A stretch of 64,000 bases of DNA, taken from positions 248,001 to 312,000 of the forward strand of contig CAVPWP010000009.1 in NCBI GenBank assembly GCA_963709395.1, in the 5' to 3' direction. Position numbers and translations under genes: made by a program. The notes under the pieces were generated by a model. It made no database searches and was not told where the DNA came from. It saw only the letters and a program-made list of their open reading frames with translations. Positions 9,588 to 18,178 of this stretch are shown piece after piece (within the stretch, counting starts at the first letter, position 1; each line of letters starts with the position of its first letter). This stretch comes from CAVPWP01 sp963709395 (GTDB taxonomy: Bacteria > Pseudomonadota > Alphaproteobacteria > Rhodobacterales > Rhodobacteraceae).

Positions 9588-9892
9588 AGCGTGGCGGCCC
9601 CCGCCGCGATGGCCCAGATCGCGTTCTTCGTGACATAGCCCACCGCCAGCGTCACCAGTGCCGCCGTCATGCGCGCGGGCTCCATCGCGCCGTTCGCCGC
9701 GGCCGGCCAGATCACCAGCGGCGCCACAAGGCCGGGGATCACCGCGACCGGCGTATAGCGCAGGTGGCGCAGCACCCAGTCGGGCAACTTCCGCCCGCCC
9801 AGCAGTCCCAGGAACGACAGCCGGATCGCATAGGTACCCACGGCCATCGCCGCGATGATGAACCAGATCTCGGCCGGGCTTTTCGTGATCAT
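9560..9892 (-). CDS. azlD: AzlD family branched-chain amino acid export subunit
   Basis: Small inner-membrane protein (110 aa) with four hydrophobic segments, from MITKSPAEIWFIIAAMAVGT to the C-terminal ALALLA. It is the usual partner of AzlC in exporting branched-chain amino acids or their analogues. The start codon overlaps the stop of azlC in an ATGA, so the two are translationally coupled. In-frame sequence upstream of 9892 lies inside azlC and is not used. The 3' end runs into the convergent lipoprotein gene. Confidence 0.85.
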   Translation of the reverse strand: MITKSPAEIWFIIAAMAVGTYAIRLSFLGLLGGRKLPDWVLRHLRYTPVAVIPGLVAPLVIWPAAANGAMEPARMTAALVTLAVGYVTKNAIWAIAAGAATLYSALALLA

Positions 9893-10596
9893 GTCCGGGA
9901 TCCCATCATCAGCTCGACCCGCGCGCCCACCATCATCGCGAGGACGCCGGCGATCAGCAGGCCAAGGCCCCCCGGCACCCACATCAGCGCCAGCGCCATG
10001 ACGACCGAGGTGAACGCCGCTGCGACATGCGCCAGCGTCCGCATCATCGGGCCGACCACCGCCAGAAAGGTGATCGGCATCGCGAAATCGAGCGCGAAGC
10101 CCGCCGGGATCAACGCCCCGAAGACCGCGCCGATCAGGCTCATGATGGCCCAGAACGGCAGTGTCGGCGTGGCGGTGCCGAAGAAATAGGCGGTCTTCTC
10201 GGCCAGGCTCATCTCGGGGGATCGGTCGAATTTCGCGATCGACACCGCATAGGTCTGGTCGACGTTGAGGTAGGCGATGATCCCGCGCTTCCAGAACGGG
10301 GCCGCGCCCAGATGCGGCGCAAGGCTGGCCGAATACATCGCCATGCGCAGGTTGACCGCAAGCGCCGTGGCCAGCACGACGAGGGTGGGTGCGTTCTCGA
10401 CCATCAACTGGATCGCGGCGAACTGAGAAGCACCGGCGATGACCAGAACCGAAAAACCCATCGACTGCCCCAGGGTCAGCCCCGCTTCGGTCGCGACGAT
10501 GCCGAAGACAAGGCCGAAGGGGCCGATGACCACGATGAAGGGTACTGAATCGCGGACGCCGCGCCAGAATGCCGATCTTGGGGTGGAGGATGGCAT
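9889..10596 (-). CDS. azlC: AzlC family branched-chain amino acid export permease
   Basis: Multi-span inner-membrane protein (235 aa from ATG 10596; a GTG at 10602 is an alternative). Family features are the N-terminal WRGVRDSVPFIVVIGPFGLVFG, the ASQFAAIQL segment and the NLRMAMYSASLAPHL motif between membrane helices. With AzlD it forms a two-component exporter of branched-chain amino acids. It lies head-to-head with mobA across about 100 nt. No regulator of the AzlB/Lrp type is adjacent. Confidence 0.88.
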   Translation of the reverse strand: MPSSTPRSAFWRGVRDSVPFIVVIGPFGLVFGIVATEAGLTLGQSMGFSVLVIAGASQFAAIQLMVENAPTLVVLATALAVNLRMAMYSASLAPHLGAAPFWKRGIIAYLNVDQTYAVSIAKFDRSPEMSLAEKTAYFFGTATPTLPFWAIMSLIGAVFGALIPAGFALDFAMPITFLAVVGPMMRTLAHVAAAFTSVVMALALMWVPGGLGLLIAGVLAMMVGARVELMMGSRT

Positions 10597-10699
10597 GAAC
10601 ACGCCCTAACCTGATTTCCGTCGCCCTTATCCCAGCCCGCGCGCAGGTTCAAATGCCCCAGTTCCGGAGTTGCCGCATCCGCCCAGAGTGGGCCCTTCC

Positions 10700-11308
10700 A
10701 TGAGACAACCGGCCGGGGTGATCCTCGCCGGCGGCCGCGCGGCCCGGATGGGCGGCGGCGACAAGGGGCTCTTGCCGCTTGGGGACACGACCATCCTCGA
10801 CCGTGTGGTCGGCCGCCTTGGCCGCCAGGTCAGCCAACTCGCGCTCAACGCCAATGGCGACCCGGCCCGGTTCGCGCGGTTCGGCCTGCCGGTTCTGGGC
10901 GACAGCGTGGCGGGCTATCCCGGCCCGCTTGCCGGTGTGCTCGCCGGCCTCGACTGGGCCGCTGCACTGGGGCTTGATGCCGTCGTCACCGTCGCCGCCG
11001 ACACGCCGTTCTTCCCTGAGGATCTGGTGGCGCGTCTTGGTCATGCGGCCGAGACGGCCGGCACCCCCGTCGTGCTTGCCGCCACCTCGTCGGGCCGGCA
11101 CCCGACCTTCGGGCTCTGGCGCGTCGACCTGCGCGGCGATCTGCGCCGTTCGCTGCAGGATGGCACGCGCAAGGTCATGGACTGGGCCGACCGGCACGGC
11201 GCGGCCACGGCGATGTTTCCCGACACGCCGGTCGACCCCTTCTTCAACGTCAACACGCCCGAGGATCTTGCCCGCGCCCGGGCGCTCGTGGCGCGGGACG
11301 AACCGTGA
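10700..11308 (+). CDS. mobA: molybdenum cofactor guanylyltransferase MobA
   Basis: Transfers GMP from GTP to molybdopterin to form the MGD cofactor of molybdoenzymes such as DMSO-reductase-family proteins. The 202 aa protein begins with the nucleotide-binding motif GVILAGGRAARMGGGDKGL, followed by PLAGVLAGLDWA and VTVAADTPFFP. The C-terminal PDTPVDPFFNVNTPEDL is also typical. ATG 10700 gives the canonical N-terminus. The stop overlaps the start of the following gene (TGATG), implying coupling. MobB was not seen next to it. Confidence 0.92.
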   Translation: MRQPAGVILAGGRAARMGGGDKGLLPLGDTTILDRVVGRLGRQVSQLALNANGDPARFARFGLPVLGDSVAGYPGPLAGVLAGLDWAAALGLDAVVTVAADTPFFPEDLVARLGHAAETAGTPVVLAATSSGRHPTFGLWRVDLRGDLRRSLQDGTRKVMDWADRHGAATAMFPDTPVDPFFNVNTPEDLARARALVARDEP

Positions 11309-12180
11309 TGCGTTTCGATACGGTCGTCATGGTCGACTGGTCCGCTGCGGCCCGGGCACCGCGCACCGCCCGGCCCGACACGATCTTCGCCGCGGTCGCC
11401 CGCGACGGCCACACGTCCCCCGCCGAGTATCTTGGTCACCGTCTTGCCGCCGAGACCTGGCTGACCGGGCTTTTCGCCGCCGAACGCGCCGCGGGCCGCC
11501 GGGTCCTTGCGGGCTTCGACTTTCCCTTCGGCTACCCCCGCGGCTTTGGACGCGCGCTGACCGGCACGCCCGATCCGCTGGCCCTCTGGGACTGGCTCGA
11601 GGCCCGGATCGAGGACGCGCCCACTCGAAACAACCGCTTCGAGGTGGCGGGCGCGATCAACGCCCGCTTTCCCGGAATCGGCCCGTTCTGGGGCAACGGG
11701 ACCGCCCGTGACGTCGAGCATCTTCCGCGCAAGGGCCGGGCCCGCACCGATACCGGAATGCCCGAACGCCGCGCTGTCGAGGACCGGCACCGGGGGGCGT
11801 TCACCCTCTGGCAGCTGTCCGGCGCTGGCGCGGTGGGTTCACAGACGCTGATGGGGCTGCCGGTGCTGTCGCGGATGCGCCGACGCTTCGGCACGGACCT
11901 GTCGGTCTGGCCGTTCGAGGCGCCCGACACCGGCATCGTTCTGGCCGAAGTCTGGCCGTCGCTCCTCGCCCCCACCGTGGCCGCCGAGATCGCCGCGACA
12001 GGCGGGATCAAGGATGCCCGCCAGGTCGAGGTTCTGGCCCGCGCGGTCGCGGCCCTCTCGTCCGAGGCCCTTGCCGAGGTGATGGACGTCTCGGACGAGC
12101 CCCACGCGGCCGAGGAAGGCTGGATCCTTGGAAGCGGGCACGAGGCGCGTCTTTCCCGGGCGGCATCGCGTTCAGGGTAG
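11308..12180 (+). CDS. conserved hypothetical protein coupled to mobA (possible RNase H-fold)
   Basis: Unassigned protein of about 290 aa. The N-terminus contains MVDWSAAAR and, later, GFDFPFGYPRGFG. Such acidic motifs on predicted beta strands recall RNase H-fold DUF429-like proteins, but no function can be stated. The ATG at 11308 overlaps the mobA stop by one base, so it is probably cotranslated with mobA and may serve molybdenum cofactor metabolism. That is an inference from position only. The 3' end overlaps a convergent gene by 9 nt. Confidence 0.7.
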   Translation: MRFDTVVMVDWSAAARAPRTARPDTIFAAVARDGHTSPAEYLGHRLAAETWLTGLFAAERAAGRRVLAGFDFPFGYPRGFGRALTGTPDPLALWDWLEARIEDAPTRNNRFEVAGAINARFPGIGPFWGNGTARDVEHLPRKGRARTDTGMPERRAVEDRHRGAFTLWQLSGAGAVGSQTLMGLPVLSRMRRRFGTDLSVWPFEAPDTGIVLAEVWPSLLAPTVAAEIAATGGIKDARQVEVLARAVAALSSEALAEVMDVSDEPHAAEEGWILGSGHEARLSRAASRSG

Positions 12181-12780
12181 GGCGAAGCGGGTCCACTGCC
12201 CGTCGGGTCTCTCGCGCAGGCGATAGACGTAGGGCACCGCGTCCCAGCACAGGACTTCGTCGTAGAGATTGTCGAGCGCCCAGGTGCCTGTCGTCGTTTC
12301 CGCCAGCAGGATCGCGTGGGGAAAGAACCGGACCTCGTGAAAGACGATGGCGCAAGTCAGCGCCGCCCCCGGCAGGCCGCCCGCGACTAGGCGGCGCCGC
12401 TTCTCGAGTGCGAAATCCTCGCAGTCGCCCATGCCCCGCTCGGGAAAGCTCCAATGCTCTTCCTGCCCGCTGTTCCCCCAGTCCGAGATCAGACTGACCT
12501 CGCGGTTCACCTCCTGGTTGACCGCTTCGAGGCGGCGATGAACCTCGTCCGTCCAGTCGATGACCGGGGCGCCTTCAAGCGCGCAGGCGGCGGTTTCCCG
12601 GCTGCAGAATTCCGCGTAGGGGCCGGGCGCCGCCTCGATGCGCGCCACGGGCAAATCCATCCGCACGCAATAGGGCAGGTCAGAGGCCGCTGCCGGCGCG
12701 GCCATGGCCAGCGCAAGGGCCGTGGCTGCGCAGCGCAGCGCGCCGCCCAGGGGTCCCTCTGGCCCATGCGCTAGGGGCAT
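12172..12780 (-). CDS. transglutaminase-like cysteine peptidase (BTLCP family), exported
   Basis: Predicted periplasmic cysteine protease of 202 aa. A signal peptide (about residues 1-33, ending AAPAAAS) precedes a bacterial transglutaminase-like domain. The likely nucleophile is in GMGDCEDFALEKRR, the His in RFFPHAILLAETTTG and the Asp in WALDNLYDEV, giving a Cys-His-Asp triad. LapG, the best-known relative, cleaves adhesins under c-di-GMP control, but no LapD or adhesin gene is adjacent. ATG 12780 was chosen for a proper signal peptide. It overlaps the stop of the small lipoprotein gene upstream by 10 nt, so the two form an operon. Confidence 0.85.
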   Translation of the reverse strand: MPLAHGPEGPLGGALRCAATALALAMAAPAAASDLPYCVRMDLPVARIEAAPGPYAEFCSRETAACALEGAPVIDWTDEVHRRLEAVNQEVNREVSLISDWGNSGQEEHWSFPERGMGDCEDFALEKRRRLVAGGLPGAALTCAIVFHEVRFFPHAILLAETTTGTWALDNLYDEVLCWDAVPYVYRLRERPDGQWTRFALP

Positions 12781-13049
12781 GGAGCGGTGAAGTATGTTCC
12801 ATCCCCCCGGGCATAGGCGCACTGGTCGGTCGCCGCGTTCTGCGCCACCACGGTTCCTGCGGCCGCGCCGGCCAGAGCGGCGATCAGACGCCAGTCGTCG
12901 TCTGCGTCCAGCGCTTCCGCTGTGATCAGGCCGGCCGCCGCGCCCCCCGTCAATCCGACGACGGTACGCTGCTCGGGGGTGAGGTTCTCGCAGGCCTGCA
13001 ACATGAAAAGGCTTGCTGTGGCGACTGCCGCCAGATTTGCGTTCTTCAT
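12771..13049 (-). CDS. small lipoprotein with glycine-zipper-like segment
   Basis: Product of 92 aa from ATG 13049. The N-terminus MKNANLAAVATASLFMLQAC is a lipoprotein signal with Cys at position 20. A Gly/Ala-rich segment (GLTGGAAAGLITAEAL and AALAGAAAGTVV) resembles glycine-zipper motifs of small envelope proteins. The C-terminus has two more cysteines. No specific function is recognised. The reading frame overlaps the protease gene downstream, and AGGAGATCAGAG lies just before the ATG as a ribosome-binding site. Confidence 0.75.
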   Translation of the reverse strand: MKNANLAAVATASLFMLQACENLTPEQRTVVGLTGGAAAGLITAEALDADDDWRLIAALAGAAAGTVVAQNAATDQCAYARGDGTYFTAPCP

Positions 13050-13264
13050 CTCTGATCTCCTTGGCTGACCGTGTCTCCGGCGGCTTCGACCGCGCAGGTC
13101 GAGCACCCGCAGCGCCCGCATTGCCCTGCCGAACGGCATGACTTGGCTAAAGCCCCGAAGCCCATTCCGCATTGACAACGCGCAACGCGGCGGACTTCCG
13201 GTCCGACTGGCAAGGTCATGCGAACCCCAATATCGGGTGGTCCAAAATCCCCCCTACCCAAGCA

Positions 13265-13280
13265 ATAGGCGCTCGCCTAT
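13265..13280. promoter_or_regulatory. perfect 7-bp inverted repeat at the nrdR-ribD promoter region
   Basis: The sequence ATAGGCG-CT-CGCCTAT forms a perfect palindrome with a 2-nt centre. Its right arm runs into TATAGT (13278-13283), a plausible -10 element about 40 nt before the nrdR start. No good -35 is visible. It does not match the known NrdR box pattern. I read it as a candidate operator of an unknown regulator. Confidence 0.3.
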
Positions 13281-13322
13281 AGTGCCTGTGGATAACAGCA
13301 TGAGACCACCGAGGGAGAGGCG

Positions 13323-13790
13323 ATGCGCTGCCCGTTTTGCGGAAATATCGACACGCAGGTGAAGGACTCCCGGCCCGCCGAGGATCACGTCGCCATCCGG
13401 CGGCGGCGCTTCTGCCCGGCCTGCGGCGGACGCTTCACCACCTATGAACGGGTGCAGCTGCGCGACCTCGTCGTCATCAAGACCAGCGGGCGGCGCGAGG
13501 AATTCGACCGCGACAAGCTTGAGCGGTCGGTCCGGATCGCCCTGCAGAAGCGCCCGCTCGAACCCGAACGCATCGACCAGATGCTCTCGGGCATCGTGCG
13601 TCGTCTTGAAAGCCTGGGCGAGACCGATATCCCGTCGAAGGTGATCGGCGAGATCGTGATGGAGACACTGGCCCGGATCGATACCGTGGCCTATGTGCGT
13701 TTCGCAAGCGTTTACAAGAACTTCCAGGCCGCGGACGATTTCGACAAGTTCGTCAGCGAACTCAGGCCCCCCGGCCAGGGCGAGGAGTGA
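13323..13790 (+). CDS. nrdR: transcriptional repressor NrdR
   Basis: Nucleotide-sensing repressor of ribonucleotide reductase genes, 155 aa. The N-terminal zinc ribbon is complete: MRCPFCG with a second CPACG pair after about 30 residues. The rest is an ATP-cone domain beginning VVIKTSGRREEFDRDKL. The ATG is preceded by GAGGGAGAGG. The last codons overlap a GTG start of ribD (GTGA), the conserved nrdR-ribD arrangement of many proteobacteria. Confidence 0.96.
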   Translation: MRCPFCGNIDTQVKDSRPAEDHVAIRRRRFCPACGGRFTTYERVQLRDLVVIKTSGRREEFDRDKLERSVRIALQKRPLEPERIDQMLSGIVRRLESLGETDIPSKVIGEIVMETLARIDTVAYVRFASVYKNFQAADDFDKFVSELRPPGQGEE

Positions 13791-14899
13791 GCGCAGCCGA
13801 AGCCGATCTGCGCTTCATGCGGCTTGCGCTGGCACTGGGCCGGCGCGGGCAGGGCACTGTCTGGCCCAACCCGGCGGTTGGCTGCGTCATCGTGCGTGAC
13901 GGGCGCGTCGTGGGCCGAGGCTGGACCGCCCCTGGTGGCCGGCCCCATGCCGAAGTCCGGGCGCTGGATCAGGCGGGGGCCGCCGCGCGGGGGGCCACGG
14001 CCTATGTCACGCTCGAACCCTGTGCGCATCACGGTCAGACACCGCCCTGCGCAGAGGCGCTGATTGCGGCGGGCGTGGCCCGTGTCGTGACGGCGCTGGA
14101 AGACCCCGACCCCCGCGTGGCCGGGCAGGGGCACGCGATGCTGCGCGCCGCAGGCATCGAGGTCGCCACCGGGCTTTGCGCCACCGAAGCGGCGGAGGAT
14201 CACGCGGGGTTTCTTCTTCGTGTGACCGAGGGGCGGCCCCTTGTGACGCTGAAGCTCGCCACCAGTTTCGACGGACGGATCGCAACCGCCGCGGGCGAAA
14301 GCCGCTGGATCACAGGGCCGGGCGCGCGCCGTGCGGTCCACGGCCTGCGGATGAGCCATGACGCTGTGCTGGTCGGCGGCGCCACCGCGCGGGCGGATGA
14401 TCCCGACCTCACCGTGCGCGGCATGGGCGCGCGGCATCAGCCGGTGCGTATTGTCGCCTCGCGCCAGGCGCGGCTGCGCGAGGGCGGGCGACTTGTCGCC
14501 ACCGCGCGCGAGGTTCCGGTCTGGGTGCTGCACGGAGACCGGGCCGACGATGTGCCGGCAGAGCGCCGGGCCGAGTTGACGGCGCAGGGTGTCCGGCTGA
14601 TCCCGGTGCCGGTGGGGCCGGGCGGGCAGCTCGATCCACTCGCACTTCTCGGCGCGCTTGGGACTGCCGGGCTGACGCGGGTGTTCTGTGAAGGTGGCGG
14701 TGCGCTGGCGGCGTCGCTTCTGGGGGCGGGCGCGGTCGACCGGCTTGTGGGATTCACCGCCGGGCTGGCGTTGGGTGCCGAGGGGTGGCCGGCACTGGGC
14801 GCCATGGGGATCGACAGCCTGGCCACCGCGCCGCGCTTCCGGCTGCGGTCGACCCGCAGCGTCGGCGGCGATGTGATGCATGACTGGGCGCGGGACTAG
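13787..14899 (+). CDS. ribD: bifunctional riboflavin deaminase/reductase RibD
   Basis: Catalyses deamination of the pyrimidine produced by GTP cyclohydrolase II and reduction of its ribosyl chain, the second and third steps of riboflavin synthesis. The N-terminal CMP/dCMP-deaminase-type zinc site reads HAEVRALDQAG with PCAHHGQTPPCAEAL. The C-terminal reductase domain contains VTLKLATSFDGRIAT and RVFCEGGGALAASLL. The start is GTG 13787, overlapping nrdR by 4 nt. The stop overlaps the convergent kpsC stop within a CTAG. Confidence 0.95.
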   Translation: MSAAEADLRFMRLALALGRRGQGTVWPNPAVGCVIVRDGRVVGRGWTAPGGRPHAEVRALDQAGAAARGATAYVTLEPCAHHGQTPPCAEALIAAGVARVVTALEDPDPRVAGQGHAMLRAAGIEVATGLCATEAAEDHAGFLLRVTEGRPLVTLKLATSFDGRIATAAGESRWITGPGARRAVHGLRMSHDAVLVGGATARADDPDLTVRGMGARHQPVRIVASRQARLREGGRLVATAREVPVWVLHGDRADDVPAERRAELTAQGVRLIPVPVGPGGQLDPLALLGALGTAGLTRVFCEGGGALAASLLGAGAVDRLVGFTAGLALGAEGWPALGAMGIDSLATAPRFRLRSTRSVGGDVMHDWARD

Positions 14900-16932
14900 C
14901 GGCGCAGTCCCAGGCTGGCCGCGATCCCTTGCAGCTTCGCCAGCGCCCGCAATCCCGGACCGGTTTTCGGCAGGCCGCCCGTGGCGAGCCGATCGACCGC
15001 AACCTCGACGGGGCAGGGTAGGCCGCTGACCGGATCGAAATAGCGCGGATAGTCGATCAGAACCGCATGGACCATCGCGGCGAGATCGGGCCGTGCCTGT
15101 CGCCAGGCGGGCGCATCGGCCAGATCACGCGTCAGCCCCCACCCGGCGTAGAATGGCATCCCGAGACAGGTCACAGGCAGGCCCCGTACCAGCGCCTCGA
15201 ACCCCATGGTCGAGGTCAGGGTCCAGACCTCGTCCGCCGCCGCCAGGGCCGCCGCCGGGTCGACGCCGTTCAGAACCGCGTCGGCGAGGGTCAGGTCGTC
15301 GGGCGCGATGGCGCCGCGGCGCAGGCCCGCCTCGACATCGGGATGGGGTTTCCACAGGAGCGCCGCCTGCGGGTGCGCGTCCCGTGCCGCGCGCAGAAGA
15401 CCGGCGTTCGTCGCGACCCCGGCACAGCCCTTGCGGATCGAGGCGTCGTCCTCGACCTGCCCGACGACAAGGATGCGCCGGCCCTCGGGCAGGTCGGGCG
15501 GCATCGCCCCGCCGGTGTTGTACTTGGTCAGCCCCAGCTCGCGCAGCCGCACGATCAGCCGCGTGGCGCGGTCGCGCGCCGCGTCGTCCAGTCCGCAGGC
15601 CGCCGTGATCAGACGGTCAAGCCGGGATTCCCGCGTCGGATCGTAGTAGATCCCGAGGTCGTCGCGCACCAGCGACAAAGGGGGCGTCAGCGCCGCGCCA
15701 AGCCCGCGCGACCGCAGGATGCCGTCTTCGATCCGAACGATCTCAGCCCCCCCATGCGCCGGCATTTCCTTCCCCGCCCAGACCATGAGCGGACGGCCAA
15801 GACGGTCGGCCTCGCGTCGCGCCGTCGCGGGCGGGTCGCGGAAGCGCAGCCGTTCGTGGGCGCCGAAGACGCGTTGAAGGTGCGCGCGCTTCCAGAGCTT
15901 CATGCCGCTGGCCACGTAGCCGCGCCGATCCTCGCGCCAGGCCCGGGCCTGCGCTCCGAGGACGCCGAGGACGTCTTCGATCCCGCAGAGCCGGTCCCGG
16001 CAGGGATCGTACCAGGTCGGGTAAAGGATCATCGCCGCCGCGAAGAGCTGCGCCGCCGTCAGCCGCCGCTCGCGTCGTGCCACAGGCCTCTCGTCCGCTG
16101 TCAGGCCCCAGCCGGCGTAGAAGGGGCTGCCGAAGACGCGGGGACGGTGCCCGGCGAGGATCGCCTCGAACCCCAGACCGGATGACAGGGTGTAGACCCC
16201 GACCGCCCCTTCGAAGAGACGCCAGGGGCTGACCGGGTCGGTCAGAAGCGTGACGCGATGGCTTTCGTCCCCGGGGCCGAAATGGCCGGGGCGGTGCCCT
16301 GCCGCCGTCTCGGGGTGGGTCTTCACGATGACCCGCGCGCCGGGATGCTCCTCCTGCGCGAAGACGAGCATCTCGCGGAACCGCGCAAGACTGTCCCCGG
16401 TCGCGCCGACCGACGCGCGAACCGAGGCATCGTCCCGGGTCTGGTCGATCACCAGCACATAGCCGGGCTCGGGCGGGTCGACCGCGGGATCGACCGCGGC
16501 GAACTTGGTCAGGTGCTCGGCCCGGATCCGCGCAATCGCCGCCCGCGCGCGGTCAAGCAGGCCGGTGTCGTCGAGGGGGTGGGTGGCCAGAAGGACCTCG
16601 AGGTCGCTTGGGGTCGCGGCATCGTAGTGCACCCCGCGTCCGTCAAGGAGGAGCCCCAGCGTCGGCTCGCCCGTGCGGCCGGGGAAAAGCGATCGCAGGA
16701 ACGCATCCTCGACCGTAAGGACCGGGGCGCCGGCACGGCGGGCGACGGCCTGTCCGCGGGCGGCGACGGGGCGGCGGCCCCAGACGCCCACGTGATCCTC
16801 GGGTCCCGGCGTGCCGAGGCGAATGTCCCACCCCGCCAGATCAAGGATACGACGAACCCGCCCGCCGGTCAGGAAACCGCCGCTGTAGACGTAGAGCGGC
16901 CGTCGTCCGGCCCTGTCGTCCGGGTCAGGCAC
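14896..16932 (-). CDS. kpsC: capsular polysaccharide biosynthesis protein KpsC-like (two-module Kdo transferase)
   Basis: Product of 678 aa from GTG 16932. It is an internal duplication. VEDAFLRS with HYD (73-103) is matched by IEDGILRS with YYD (401-431). DQTRDDAS (163-170) is matched by GQVEDDAS (491-498), KTHPE (204-208) by KPHPD (528-532), and FYAGWGLT (271-278) by the same string (594-601). KpsC proteins carry two retaining beta-Kdo transferase modules that extend the poly-Kdo linker on a lipid for capsule export. It lies 29 nt behind the wza-like gene. The rest of an ABC-dependent capsule locus is not in the window. Confidence 0.9.
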   Translation of the reverse strand: MPDPDDRAGRRPLYVYSGGFLTGGRVRRILDLAGWDIRLGTPGPEDHVGVWGRRPVAARGQAVARRAGAPVLTVEDAFLRSLFPGRTGEPTLGLLLDGRGVHYDAATPSDLEVLLATHPLDDTGLLDRARAAIARIRAEHLTKFAAVDPAVDPPEPGYVLVIDQTRDDASVRASVGATGDSLARFREMLVFAQEEHPGARVIVKTHPETAAGHRPGHFGPGDESHRVTLLTDPVSPWRLFEGAVGVYTLSSGLGFEAILAGHRPRVFGSPFYAGWGLTADERPVARRERRLTAAQLFAAAMILYPTWYDPCRDRLCGIEDVLGVLGAQARAWREDRRGYVASGMKLWKRAHLQRVFGAHERLRFRDPPATARREADRLGRPLMVWAGKEMPAHGGAEIVRIEDGILRSRGLGAALTPPLSLVRDDLGIYYDPTRESRLDRLITAACGLDDAARDRATRLIVRLRELGLTKYNTGGAMPPDLPEGRRILVVGQVEDDASIRKGCAGVATNAGLLRAARDAHPQAALLWKPHPDVEAGLRRGAIAPDDLTLADAVLNGVDPAAALAAADEVWTLTSTMGFEALVRGLPVTCLGMPFYAGWGLTRDLADAPAWRQARPDLAAMVHAVLIDYPRYFDPVSGLPCPVEVAVDRLATGGLPKTGPGLRALAKLQGIAASLGLRR

Positions 16933-16961
16933 TCCGGGCCCCGCGCCGCCGATCCCTCGCG

Positions 16962-18095
16962 CTACTGGTTCGCGAGCTGGCTGTACGAGGCCGCGACGTT
17001 GAGCGGGCTTGTGAAGGCGCCAAGCACCTTGGCGAACTGCGCATAGGGGGCTTCGGTCACGAAAACCGTGTCCTCGTCGCGGATCGCGAAATCACGAGCG
17101 ATGAACATCCCCGTGGGCGAGGTCAGGTTCAGCACATAGACCATGCGCTGCGCGCCCTGAAGATCGCTGCGCCCGAGGACGGCATTGGCGACCGCCGCGT
17201 CCTCGTTGCGGAACACGAAGATGCCCGTGGGGTCGGCCAGTGCGGGGCTGAGACCGCCCACGCGGGCAATCGCCTCGATCGCGGAAATGGACTGCGTGTC
17301 GAACGGCACCCGGTTCTGCGCTCCGGTGGCGCCAAGTGCCGTGAAGGCGCGCTGGTCGACCTCGACCAGCACACGGTCGCCGCCGCGCAGCGCGATGTCG
17401 AGGCGGGGATTGGCATAGAGGTCCTGAAGCCAGACACGACCGATCTCGCTGCCTCGGGTCACGGTGATCTCGGCGATTTCGGGTGCGATGGTGACGCCGC
17501 CCGCCCGGGCGAGCATGGCCGACAGTGTCCGCGTCGGACGTTCGATCGGATAGACGCCCTGCGCGCCCACGCCGCCGATCAGCGAGACGGTCGCCCCGTC
17601 GCCGGCAAGGCGACGCACCAGGACCTGGGGGTCGGGGGTCTGCGTCTGCAGACGTTCGGTGATGAGTTGGCGGACCGCTTCGGGCGTGTTTCCGGACGCC
17701 TTGATCCGTCCTGCATAGGGCACGAAGATGAAGCCTTCGCCATCGACCTGCACTTCTTCCAGTGCTGTGGCGTTCACGCCCTGGGCCGCCAGGAGGCCGT
17801 CATCGACGTTTTCCCAGACCGTCAGCCCCAGCGTGTCGCCCGGCTGGATCGTGTCCGAACCGACGATCCCCGCGTTGAGGAAAGAGTTCGAAAACCCAAG
17901 TGCGGGGACGACCGAGGTGGCGGCCGTCACGCGGTCGTTGACTTCGACGATGAACGCGTCGCCCTCGCGTTGGACCGAACCGGAGTAGATCTCGCTCTTG
18001 GTCGGGCCGGAGCGCGGGAGGGAACATCCGCCAAGAATGACGGACGCCGCGAGAAGGGCACCCAGACGGGCGCCGCGTGCGGTGGTCAGTTTCAC
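16962..18095 (-). CDS. polysaccharide export outer-membrane lipoprotein (Wza/KpsD family)
   Basis: Outer-membrane polysaccharide export (OPX) protein, 377 aa, starting at GTG 18095 with GGAG about 8 nt before it. It has a lipoprotein signal with lipobox LGGC at about residue 24. A polysaccharide export domain follows (IQPGDTLGLTVWE, DGEGFIFVPYAGRI), then SLBB-like repeats (GGVGAQGVYPIERPTRTL, LRGGDRVLVEV). It would form the outer-membrane exit for the glycan whose Kdo linker is built by KpsC and KpsS. It sits between those two genes on the same strand. A TTGTCA-N17-CATACA promoter-like element lies upstream. Confidence 0.9.
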   Translation of the reverse strand: MKLTTARGARLGALLAASVILGGCSLPRSGPTKSEIYSGSVQREGDAFIVEVNDRVTAATSVVPALGFSNSFLNAGIVGSDTIQPGDTLGLTVWENVDDGLLAAQGVNATALEEVQVDGEGFIFVPYAGRIKASGNTPEAVRQLITERLQTQTPDPQVLVRRLAGDGATVSLIGGVGAQGVYPIERPTRTLSAMLARAGGVTIAPEIAEITVTRGSEIGRVWLQDLYANPRLDIALRGGDRVLVEVDQRAFTALGATGAQNRVPFDTQSISAIEAIARVGGLSPALADPTGIFVFRNEDAAVANAVLGRSDLQGAQRMVYVLNLTSPTGMFIARDFAIRDEDTVFVTEAPYAQFAKVLGAFTSPLNVAASYSQLANQ

Positions 18096-18113
18096 TGCCT
18101 GGTCTCCTCGACC

Positions 18114-18142
18114 TGTATGTCTGCCTCAGCTTTTTTTGACAA
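18114..18142 (-). promoter_or_regulatory. candidate sigma-70 promoter upstream of the polysaccharide export gene
   Basis: Read on the minus strand, TTGTCA is followed by 17 nt beginning with an A-tract and then CATACA. It lies 19-47 nt before the GTG start of the wza-like gene. It fits a -35/-10 pair for independent transcription of the two downstream capsule genes. Transcription start not known. Confidence 0.35.
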
Positions 18143-18178
18143 ACTACCGGAATCGGTCGAAAAACGCCAGTCTGCCCC

